From positions 1-5,287 of the forward strand of contig JAEXLY010000227.1 of NCBI GenBank assembly GCA_023444765.1: 5,287 bases of DNA. The letters run 5' to 3'. Below are positions 1-5,007 of the stretch, in pieces (position 1 is the first letter of the stretch; each line of letters begins with the position of its first letter). A model generated the notes under the pieces. That model searched no databases and had not been told where the DNA came from. It worked only from the letters and a program-made list of their open reading frames with translations. Position numbers and translations under genes: made by a program. This stretch comes from Pseudomonadota bacterium. GTDB lineage: Bacteria; Pseudomonadota; Gammaproteobacteria; Xanthomonadales; Xanthomonadaceae.

Positions 1-438
1 GGGCCAGCCCGTCATCTCCTGGACTTGCTGGCCGTGGCCCTCGGACCCACCACCGAGGCGTACCACCGTGCCGCCGGGCGCGGCGTGCGCGCAGCGCGGC
101 TGTTGGCCGTGCGGCGCTACATCCAGGACCACTTCACCAACCCGGAGCTGACCGTCGCGCGCGCCGCGCGCAGCCTCGCACTGAGTCCGCGTTACATCCG
201 GAGCCTGCTGGCGGGCGAACACACCACGTTCTCCGACGAGGTCGCCGCGCTGCGGCTGGAACGCGTCCACCGCGACCTGCGGCAACCCTGCCACGCCACC
301 ACGCCAATCGCGGACCTGGCGTTTGCAGCGGGCTGGGGGGAACCCTCGACGTTCTACCGCCGGCTCCGGGCCCGCTACGGCGCCACTCCGGGCGAGATCC
401 GTATGCAGGAGGCTACTTCCGCCACACCGCAACGGTGA
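1..438 (+). CDS. AraC-family transcriptional regulator, C-terminal part (5' end outside window)
   Basis: The frame is open from the first base, so the gene begins upstream; the TTG at 25 is probably internal, because the residues before it (LLDLLAVAL) read like the helix that joins an AraC effector domain to its DNA-binding domain. The visible 145 residues hold a double helix-turn-helix of the AraC/XylS type. The first HTH lies around LTVARAARSLALSPRYIRSL, and the second around PIADLAFAAGWGEPSTFYRR. The family signature follows (STFYRRLRARYGATPGEIR, matching the usual S-x-F-x-R-x-F-K-x-x-x-G-x-x-P-x-x-x-R). Proteins of this family bind promoters in the cytoplasm and usually activate transcription. 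The effector and target genes cannot be read from this part. The stop codon (436-438) lies inside the end of the convergent peptidase gene. Family assignment is firm; function is unknown. Confidence 0.93.
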   Translation, partial: GPARHLLDLLAVALGPTTEAYHRAAGRGVRAARLLAVRRYIQDHFTNPELTVARAARSLALSPRYIRSLLAGEHTTFSDEVAALRLERVHRDLRQPCHATTPIADLAFAAGWGEPSTFYRRLRARYGATPGEIRMQEATSATPQR

Positions 439-1486
439 CCTGGCCGCAGGTATACGAAGACGTGCGCGTGTATCCCTTGGCCGTGTAGTCGGCGTGGCGT
501 TGCGCCGCCTGTGTCGCATTCATGTTGTGGTGGGCGAACCAGGCGCCGGACGCGGGCATCCAGGTCGAGCCATAGCGTGCGCCATTGGAGGCGCACGAGA
601 TCCTTTTGGGCATCATTCCCGAATCCGCCATGTGCTCGTGCAGCCGCTGGTAGTCCGCCAGCGGCGTCCCCCGCCAGGTGTAATGGCCCACAGGCCTGGG
701 CGCCCAGATGAGTATTCTGCCCTTGGGCAGGGGTTTGCCTGCAGTCCGCGCCCAGGGCCCATCCAGGCTGGCCTTGTCGCCGGCGAAACTCGTGCTCATC
801 CCCCGGGCGAAGGGAATGGGCATGGGCTTTCCGCCCCGCTCCATGTGCACGTGCAGGTGGGGGCCCCCCGATGAACCGGAGTTGCCGATCTCGCCGAGCT
901 TCTGCCCGGTCGAGATGCGCGCGCCATTGGTCACCATCGCCTCGACGCGCATGTCGGGGTTGCCGCCGTTGCGCGCGGTGTTGGTCAGGAGGGTCGCGTT
1001 GTGCGGACACAACGACGCCGGAATCGAACCGGGCCGCGCATGCGCATACAGCGCGTACCGGCCATCGTCCTGGAGGATCCAGAGATGGTTGCCACCCCTT
1101 GGGATGCGGTCGCTCCCGTAGTCGGGATGTAAGCCGCCGGGCGGATTGTCCGGCGTGTTGCGCCAGCATGCCACCACCGTGCCTGGTGCCATGGCGTAGA
1201 AGGGCTTCCCGTAGACGAGCCAGTGAGACAGCACCTTGCTGTCGCCCTTGTCATGGGTGAGGCCACTCCAGTTGCTCCCGTTCGACATCAGCCGCTTGGC
1301 TCCGATGTCGTGCCCTTCTCCCTGGATCCCCGCCTTGTGGGTGAAGGTGCTGTAGCGCATGTGCGTCTCCAGTGCATCGGCGCGCAAAGGAAAGCGGTAC
1401 GGTCCGTCGGCACGCGCCTGCGGTGCCGCCATGGCCGCGATGCCGGCGACTGCAGCGATCAGGAAGGGTCGGATAGTCGATGCCAT
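413..1486 (-). CDS. Secreted M23-family metallopeptidase with C-terminal BTRD1-like domain
   Basis: The protein has 357 residues. The ATG at 1486 is preceded by AAGGAG (plus-strand CTCCTT at 1494-1499) with a 7-base spacer, which supports this start. Residues 1-26 form a Sec signal peptide with likely cleavage after AQ-ARA, so the enzyme acts in the periplasm or outside the cell. The M23 (lysostaphin/LytM-like) core spans about residues 45-235. It shows GKPFYAMAPGTVV (93-105), NHLWILQDDG followed by YALYAHARPGSIP (133-156, with the conserved Tyr-x-His at 147/149) and GNSGSSGGPHLHVH (201-214) carrying the HxH motif at H210/H212. The first zinc ligands are less certain: H50 with D60 (THKAGIQGEGHD), or H78 with D82 (HDKGD). 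Family members cut glycyl bonds in peptidoglycan or other glycine-rich substrates; the substrate here is inferred only. Residues about 305-357 (WFAHHNMNATQAAQ... KGYTRTSSYTC... VAVWRK) resemble one bacterial tandem repeat domain (BTRD1). The gene stands alone, with its end overlapping the AraC gene by 26 bases. Confidence 0.92.
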   Translation of the reverse strand: MASTIRPFLIAAVAGIAAMAAPQARADGPYRFPLRADALETHMRYSTFTHKAGIQGEGHDIGAKRLMSNGSNWSGLTHDKGDSKVLSHWLVYGKPFYAMAPGTVVACWRNTPDNPPGGLHPDYGSDRIPRGGNHLWILQDDGRYALYAHARPGSIPASLCPHNATLLTNTARNGGNPDMRVEAMVTNGARISTGQKLGEIGNSGSSGGPHLHVHMERGGKPMPIPFARGMSTSFAGDKASLDGPWARTAGKPLPKGRILIWAPRPVGHYTWRGTPLADYQRLHEHMADSGMMPKRISCASNGARYGSTWMPASGAWFAHHNMNATQAAQRHADYTAKGYTRTSSYTCGQVTVAVWRK

Positions 1487-1632
1487 GGTTGCGCTCCTTG
1501 CGTTGGGCGGTTGTCATTCGGCATCGGGAGCGTGCAGCAACAGATCCACGGACCGTGTGGCGCCGGGGGACCAGCTGTGTCGCATGAGCGGCACTGTTGC
1601 AACGGCACCGGGCCATCAACCGGACGCCGGAT

Positions 1633-1666
1633 CGATCGCACCGCTGTTGATGGCGGTGCTCGATCG
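1633..1666. repeat. Long imperfect inverted repeat (hairpin)
   Basis: CGATCG-CACCGC (1633-1644) pairs with GCGGTG-CT-CGATCG (1653-1666). This gives 12 base pairs broken only by a two-base CT bulge, around an 8-base loop. It sits about 150 bases upstream of the divergent peptidase start. It could be an operator for a dimeric regulator or a hairpin left from a lost gene. It is not followed by a T run on either strand, so a terminator is unlikely. The rest of the stretch 1487-1790 shows no gene I can recognise and no promoter I can support. Confidence 0.45.
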
Positions 1667-1790
1667 GATGATCGCGCCGGCTTGAGAACGTGGGACCACC
1701 TGGGAACCTGACACGTCTTCGGGGGGATGCGTTCGAGCCCGTCTTCCCCACCGCATCGCGCACATCACGCGGAAACCGGCCCGACATCCC

Positions 1791-2040
1791 CTCGTACAGA
1801 ATGTTGCTGAGGATGACGACCGCCTCGTGCGCGAAGTCACGCGCGCCGGCTTCGGTCTTTCGCGGCAGTTCGTGGCGGGCATCCGAGACGAACTCGCACA
1901 GGCAGCCTGGTCGAAGTGCTGGCGGACCGTCGCGCCCCTCAGCCGGGCTTCTTCGTCTACCACCACGCCCGAAAGCTGCTCTCGCCAAAGCTCCGGGCGT
2001 TCATCGATTTCTACTGCGACGAGCGGCAGGGTGGCGCTGA
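1791..2040 (+). pseudogene. LysR-family regulator, C-terminal remnant with frameshift
   Basis: Two plus-strand frames together read as the end of a LysR-type effector-binding domain. The first frame (from about 1791 to 1898) gives LVREVTRAGFGLSRQFVAG then IRDELA, matching the usual ...AALAGLGIA...DEL motif. The second (from 1901) gives GSLVEVLADRRAPQPGFFVY, then HHARKLLSPKLRAFIDFYCD, matching the family end G-x-LV-x-VL...PG-x-x-x-Y...R-x-x-SPxLRAFIDF. One missing base near 1899-1901 (CAG-GC instead of CAG-GGC) separates them. The N-terminal helix-turn-helix and most of the effector domain are absent upstream, so this is a fragment and not a single-error gene. The natural stop is not clear: the second frame runs on to a stop at 2120-2122 through unrelated repeat sequence. 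The exact left edge is uncertain; similarity is weak before about 1800. Confidence 0.72.
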
Positions 2041-2060
2041 CCCGGCAGCCGGCCAGAGAG

Positions 2061-2080
2061 GGTCAGTTGTCCCTGACACC
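2061..2080 (-). repeat. GGTGTCAGGGA-type repeat, copy next to remnant stop codon
   Basis: On the minus strand this reads GGTGTCAGGGACAACTGACC. It forms an imperfect palindrome (GTCAG at 2062-2066 and CTGAC at 2073-2077). The 11 bases TCCCTGACACC (2070-2080) recur as an exact inverted copy at 2189-2199. A shorter copy, CCTGACAC, is at 1707-1714 beside GGGAA. The 12 bases GGTCAGTTGTCC (2061-2072) also recur, with one extra G, at 2164-2176. The copies bracket the two gene remnants, which suggests a dispersed intergenic element; its class is unknown. Confidence 0.5.
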
Positions 2081-2190
2081 TATTCTTCCCAGACCTCCAC
2101 GCGCGTGCTGTCGGCGCGATAGTCGGTGTCGGATGGGACCCTTTCTGAAGGTGCCGCGTGCCAGGTCAGGTTGTCCGAGAAGTCAAATGG
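2080..2190 (-). pseudogene. 3' remnant of an unrecognised protein gene
   Basis: The minus strand from about 2187 to a TAG stop at 2080-2082 reads as a coherent protein end: FDFSDNLTWHAAPSERV then PSDTDYRADSTRVEVWEE. It has normal amino-acid variety and GC-rich third positions, unlike the noise frames nearby. Upstream of it, at 2189-2222, the frame enters a repeat and hairpin and loses any protein-like character, so the 5' part of the gene is missing. The stop codon abuts the repeat copy at 2061-2080. I do not recognise the family. An alternative is a chance open stretch of about 35 codons. Confidence 0.4.
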
Positions 2191-2222
2191 TGTCAGGGAA
2201 CCACCAACGGGGTTGGGTTCCC
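2189..2222 (+). repeat. Repeat copy plus strong hairpin
   Basis: GGTGTCAGGGA (2189-2199) is an exact inverted copy of 2070-2080. It runs into a hairpin at 2196-2222: GGGAACC (2196-2202) pairs perfectly with GGTTCCC (2216-2222). After a two-base bulge, CAAC pairs with GTTG around a GGG loop. The hairpin marks the point where the minus-strand remnant loses its reading. It resembles the short palindromic intergenic repeats common in xanthomonads, but I cannot assign a named family. Confidence 0.5.
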
Positions 2223-2248
2223 GTCCTACGCAGTTCTTGACGCTGTGG

Positions 2249-2264
2249 ACCGGCTTCGGCCGGT
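2249..2264 (+). repeat. C(TTCG)G tetraloop hairpin
   Basis: ACCGGC (2249-2254) and GCCGGT (2259-2264) form a perfect 6-base-pair stem closed by TTCG, an exceptionally stable tetraloop in plus-strand RNA. No T run follows on the plus strand. It could protect an RNA 3' end or be part of a palindromic repeat. Confidence 0.45.
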
Positions 2265-2309
2265 GCGCGCGGCGCGGGCGCCGACCGCGGCCGCGCCACG
2301 CATCCGGCG

Positions 2310-2402
2310 GCCGCCGAAAGGCGCGGCGGCATGGACCGGAGGAGATGCGCCTCCGGTCCCCGCATCACGCCCGCCGCGGACCGGGCCGGCGTCGGGGACC
2401 GG
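2310..2402 (-). terminator. Hairpin cluster downstream of the outer-membrane protein gene, possible transcription end
   Basis: Three stems lie within 93 bases, just after the barrel gene stops at 2424. GCCGCCG (2310-2316) pairs with CGGCGGC (2324-2330). GGACCGGAGG (2333-2342) pairs perfectly with CCTCCGGTCC (2350-2359) around a 7-base loop. CCGGTCCCC (2353-2361) pairs with GGGGACCGG (2394-2402). The second and third stems share 2353-2359 and so exclude one another. No run of T follows on either strand, so a classic intrinsic terminator is not shown; a 3' end stabiliser or factor-dependent stop is equally possible. The stretch 2265-2423 holds no gene I can support. Confidence 0.35.
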
Positions 2403-2423
2403 CCCTGTCATCACCCTGCCGGC

Positions 2424-3209
2424 TCAGAAGTCCCAGCGGGCCGAGACCGTCAGCGGCACGGAGAGCCGGCTGCCGGTGTCGTTGATGCCCGCAAGGCCCA
2501 GGCCGCCGATCGCGCTGTCGTCGTCCTTCAGGTCGCCCGCGTAACGCAAGCCGCTGGCGACGGTGACGCTGAACGTCTCCGACACCGGCACGAGCACACC
2601 CACGTCGAGCCCTGCGCTGGCCACCCAGCCGGACTTGTAGAACGGCGCGCCGGCGATGGTGATGCCGGCGTCCGGGATCTCGAACGTGGCGCGGATGTCG
2701 TTGACGCGGGTGGCACCGACGCGCGCACCCACGAACGGGCGCGTCGAACCCGAGCGGCCGAAGTAGTAGCGATAGCCCGCTTCGATCGCGAGCGCCTCAT
2801 AGTCGCCGAAGGTGCCGTACACCGGCAGTTCGGTATTCAGCGCCGGCACGAACGCGCCGCCGACCTGCGTGTCGCCGTCCTCGGCCATCGTCTTGCGCAG
2901 GGCACCGAACACCTCGGCGCGGTCGCTCAGGCCATATCCGAACTCGAGGGCGATGGTGCTGGCCTGGCCATAGATGCGGTCGTGGTCGCGCGCGCCGATG
3001 CGCAGCTCGGCGGCGACGCCGGCCAGCGCCGGATTCAGCGGCCCGAGGTCGGGCACGGCCGCGGTCGCACCCTCGTGCACGTCGCCGCTGATGGGCTCGT
3101 CGACGCCGCCCGTCACCGCGAAGGAGAAGCGCCCCGCCTCGGGGCCGGCGGCATGCGCCGACGTCGCGAGCAGGGCGGACAGGGGAAGAAGCAGCCAGGC
3201 GGTGCGCAT
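2424..3209 (-). CDS. Outer-membrane beta-barrel protein, function unknown
   Basis: The protein has 261 residues from the ATG at 3209. GGAG lies 7 bases upstream (plus CTCC at 3217-3220), and a signal peptide begins at this Met, so a longer in-frame reading to 3635 is rejected. Residues 1-20 are a signal peptide (MRTAWLLLPLSALLATSAHA) with cleavage at AHA-AG. The mature part alternates polar and hydrophobic residues in the manner of amphipathic beta strands, for example TIALEFGYGLSDRAEVFGAL (85-104), AIEAGYRYYFG (141-151) and RPFVGARVGATRV (157-169). It ends in TVSARWDF, a C-terminal aromatic strand of the kind read by the BAM insertion machinery. Length and pattern fit the OmpA/OmpW-like small barrels (outer membrane protein beta-barrel domain) of 8-10 strands. 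Substrate or role is not visible. No neighbour on the same strand is close enough for an operon. Confidence 0.85.
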   Translation of the reverse strand: MRTAWLLLPLSALLATSAHAAGPEAGRFSFAVTGGVDEPISGDVHEGATAAVPDLGPLNPALAGVAAELRIGARDHDRIYGQASTIALEFGYGLSDRAEVFGALRKTMAEDGDTQVGGAFVPALNTELPVYGTFGDYEALAIEAGYRYYFGRSGSTRPFVGARVGATRVNDIRATFEIPDAGITIAGAPFYKSGWVASAGLDVGVLVPVSETFSVTVASGLRYAGDLKDDDSAIGGLGLAGINDTGSRLSVPLTVSARWDF

Positions 3210-3310
3210 GAGGGAACTCCATATCAAGCGTTGGGTGGGCTCGACGCCTCGTGGCGACGAGGACGCAGACGCTAGGCACGGATCTGTTAGGCCGGTCTGA
3301 AGCCAGGACT

Positions 3311-3327
3311 TGTACAAATCCTGTACG
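3311..3327 (-). promoter_or_regulatory. Candidate operator: two TGTAC half-sites 11 bases apart
   Basis: TGTACA (3311-3316, inside the palindrome TTGTACAA at 3310-3317) and TGTACG (3322-3327) repeat with a period of exactly 11 bases. MerR-type photoreceptor repressors of the CarH/LitR group are known to bind tandem sites about 11 bases apart, and TGTACA is typical of their sites. The repeat is about 100 bases before the barrel start. On the minus strand TTGTAC (3317-3312) could also serve as a -35 box. No carH/litR gene lies in the window, so the regulator is inferred only. Confidence 0.35.
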
Positions 3328-3435
3328 ACGCGAGTTGCGAACGATGTGCCAAAGCCGCGAACCCGCCCGCGCCTAAATGCCTGAATTTTCGAACCATGTG
3401 TGCGTGCCGCGCCAGCGGGCGAAACGGGAAACGCG

Positions 3436-3471
3436 CCGTCCTGCCGGCGGAACGGCGACGGAGGAGGACGG
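3436..3471. repeat. Nested inverted repeat upstream of the RAYT remnant
   Basis: CCGTCCT (3436-3442) pairs with AGGACGG (3465-3471). Inside it GCCG (3443-3446) pairs with CGGC (3453-3456). RAYT genes are commonly flanked by REP palindromes, so a degenerate REP is possible. The usual GTRG-type lead tetranucleotide is not seen, and in DNA this GC-rich such pairings can arise by chance. Confidence 0.3.
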
Positions 3472-3540
3472 GTCAGGCTTCGCTTCATAGCCAGTTCGTG
3501 CCCATCGGCTGAGGCGCCCGCCCGACTTCCGCCGATGCGC

Positions 3541-3966
3541 ATGACCGAGGCAGCCACCACGCTGCCCGCCTGGCCCGCCTCCCCCGCTTCTGACCTGCCC
3601 GGCGTCCCGCAACACATCGTCCAGCGCGGCAACAACCGCCTACCTTGCTTCCTGGACGAAGCCAGCCGCGCCCGCTACCGGCACCTGCTGCGCGGAGCGC
3701 TGCTCACCGACGGCTGCCACCTGCACGCCTACGTCCTGATGGACCAACCACGCCCACCTGCTGGCACCCAGCCCGAGGCCGGCGCCATCGCCCGGATGAT
3801 GCAGAAGCTCGTCCGCCAGTACGTCGGCCAGTTCAACGTCCGCCATCGACGTACAGGGACGCTGTGGGAAGGCCGCTACAAGGCCTGCCTCGTGGACAGC
3901 GCTGACTACCTGCTGCGCTGCGTGCGTTACGTCGACCTCAGCCCGTGCGTGCCCGGATCGGCGTAA
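3541..3966 (+). pseudogene. Degenerate REP-associated tyrosine transposase (RAYT, Y1/HUH family)
   Basis: The open frame gives 141 residues from the ATG at 3541; another ATG lies at 3535 and no clear Shine-Dalgarno is present. Residues 18-65 (DLPGVPQHIVQRGNNRLPCF, then ARYRHLLRGALLTDGCHLHAYV) and 83-131 (IARMMQKLVRQYVGQFNVRH, RRTGTLWEGRYKACLVDSADYLLRCVRYVDL) match RAYT proteins closely. They include the segment RQYVGQFN with the expected catalytic Tyr 94. The HUH histidines are missing: residues 68-75 read DQPRPPAG. Skipping G3742 restores TNHAHLL, the expected metal-binding motif, and one base lost near 3764-3765 then returns the original frame. After DLSP a missing base (near 3945) turns the usual NPVRAR into PCVPGSA and a stop. 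Beyond it no RAYT C-terminal third is readable. Family members move or maintain REP palindromes; this copy should be inactive as a nuclease. Confidence 0.85.
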
Positions 3967-4064
3967 CCGACCGGGAACGGGGCGAGGCTTCTATCGCGGG
4001 CTGCGGACATGGCCCGGCTGGCGGGCTGCTCACGGCCAGAGAGTCGACCTGACCGAGTTGCTCC

Positions 4065-4295
4065 TTAGCGCCCGGCCGCCCCACCCGACGTCCACCCATG
4101 CCCCGCCATGCAAGCGTTGAAGCGTTCATCACGACTGTCTCGGGGCAGCCCCGCGGCCTCGGCACGGCACTCGGCCTGTGCCGCATCGAAGGGCGTCGCG
4201 CCCGTTCCCTGCCAGCCACGGTCATGGGTCGTGGCGCAGCCGGCAGCCAGCACTGCGTAAGCGGCCGCGGCGACAGCGATCGGTCGAAAGCGCAT
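4065..4295 (-). CDS. Small lipoprotein, function unknown
   Basis: The protein has 76 residues from the ATG at 4295. AGGAG (plus CTCCT at 4303-4307) with a 7-base spacer fixes this start over the upstream in-frame ATG at 4412, which would bury the signal peptide. Residues 1-20 form a lipoprotein signal peptide ending in the lipobox LAAGC, so Cys 20 would be lipidated after cleavage by signal peptidase II. The residue at +2 is Ala, which favours sorting to the outer membrane. The mature part has two further cysteines, in AECRAEAAGL (41-50) and FNACMAGHGW (59-68). The pattern of a Cys in a helix and a later CM-x-x-x-GW recurs in short envelope proteins of unknown role, and a disulfide between Cys 43 and Cys 62 is plausible. 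The reductase gene is 121 bases upstream on the same strand; co-transcription is possible. The convergent RAYT remnant ends 98 bases away. Confidence 0.82.
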   Translation of the reverse strand: MRFRPIAVAAAAYAVLAAGCATTHDRGWQGTGATPFDAAQAECRAEAAGLPRDSRDERFNACMAGHGWTSGGAAGR

Positions 4296-4416
4296 GGTCG
4301 GGCTCCTGATGGGGCCCAGCGAAAGTACCCCGAAGTAGCGCCGTACGCGAGGGGTCTTGCCGGCCAACGGAACGAGCCAAGCCGCACGAACGAGGTCATT
4401 GCCGCTACTCACCCGT

Positions 4417-5007
4417 TCAGAACGGCGGCGCCATTCGCTCTTTCTGCAGCCGTGCGGCCTCCATCCACCAGGCCAAGTCGTCGGCGAAGCGCGCGAAGCT
4501 CTTCTCGAGGAATGTTCCGGCCTCGTCGATGGGCTGCCCCTGCGCGTCCAGCGCCTTGCCGATGGACCCGACGTTGACGGTGCTGGAGATCACCACCATG
4601 CCCATTTCCGAAAGAGTGCCGTGCCAGGGCACGCTACCGCGCGCACCGGCCAGGCGCCCGGCCGAATAACTGACGATGCCGGCGGGGCGCCAGAACCACT
4701 CCTCCAGGAAGTGGTCGGTGAGGTTCTTCAGGCCCGGCTGCATGCCCCAGTTGTACTCGCCGGTGACGAACACGAATCCATCGGCGCCGCGGATCTTGCC
4801 GGCCAGCGCCTCCATGGCCGCCGGCGCCTCGCCCGGCGGGTACTCCTTGTACATGCGGTCCAGCATCGGCAGGTCCACCGCCTTGGCGTCGATCAGCTCG
4901 GCGGCCGCGCCGCGGGCCTGCAGTGTGCGCACGCAGTAGTCGGCCAAGCGGATGCCCATGCGGCCTGCGCGGTAGGAACCGTAGAAGACCAGGATGCGTT
5001 CGGACAT
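4417..5007 (-). CDS. NADPH-dependent FMN reductase family flavoprotein
   Basis: The protein has 196 residues from the ATG at 5007. GAGG (plus CCTC at 5013-5016) lies 5 bases upstream, and the flavodoxin-like fold begins directly with ERILVFYGSYR, so the longer in-frame reading to 5280 is not the start used. The phosphate-binding loop is GSYRAGRMG (10-18). FVFVTGEYNWGMQPGLKNLTDHF (78-100) is the family's P/GEYN-x-x-x-x-P-x-LKN-x-x-D motif contacting the flavin. VSYSAGRLAGARG (112-124) is the third flavin-side loop. Members are soluble dimers or tetramers that use NAD(P)H to reduce FMN, quinones, azo dyes or metal ions. Which of these applies here cannot be told. Length is normal for the family and all key segments are present. 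The downstream lipoprotein gene may be in the same transcript; no regulatory site is evident. Confidence 0.92.
   Translation of the reverse strand: MSERILVFYGSYRAGRMGIRLADYCVRTLQARGAAAELIDAKAVDLPMLDRMYKEYPPGEAPAAMEALAGKIRGADGFVFVTGEYNWGMQPGLKNLTDHFLEEWFWRPAGIVSYSAGRLAGARGSVPWHGTLSEMGMVVISSTVNVGSIGKALDAQGQPIDEAGTFLEKSFARFADDLAWWMEAARLQKERMAPPF

Larger units (their letters stand above)
3210..3540. other. Intergenic region between the barrel gene and the RAYT remnant
   Basis: This 331-base gap holds the leader of the barrel gene (minus strand), the candidate operator at 3311-3327, an AT-rich patch around 3371-3392 (AAATGCCTGAATTTTCGAA), and an inverted repeat at 3436-3471. Frames open across it are shadows with no protein-like reading. 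The promoter of the barrel gene should lie here, but I cannot place a convincing -10 box. Confidence 0.6.

Noticed and set aside
1563..1685. Plus-strand reading ending IAPLLMAVLDRMIAPA
   Set aside because: It looks slightly protein-like, but is short, has no start or site of its own and overlaps the inverted repeat at 1633-1666. I could not tie it to a family.
1251..1988. 245-codon minus-strand open frame across the peptidase leader and the LysR remnant
   Set aside because: It is antisense or out of frame to both recognisable sequences, is rich in Arg and Ala as expected from a GC-rich shadow, and shows no domain.
2424..3635. 403-residue reading of the barrel gene beginning at 3635
   Set aside because: The first 142 codons overlap the RAYT remnant and the intergenic region and have no domain. 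A signal peptide and a Shine-Dalgarno mark the start at 3209.
4065..4412. 115-residue reading of the lipoprotein
   Set aside because: It would place 39 residues ahead of the lipoprotein signal peptide. AGGAG supports the start at 4295.
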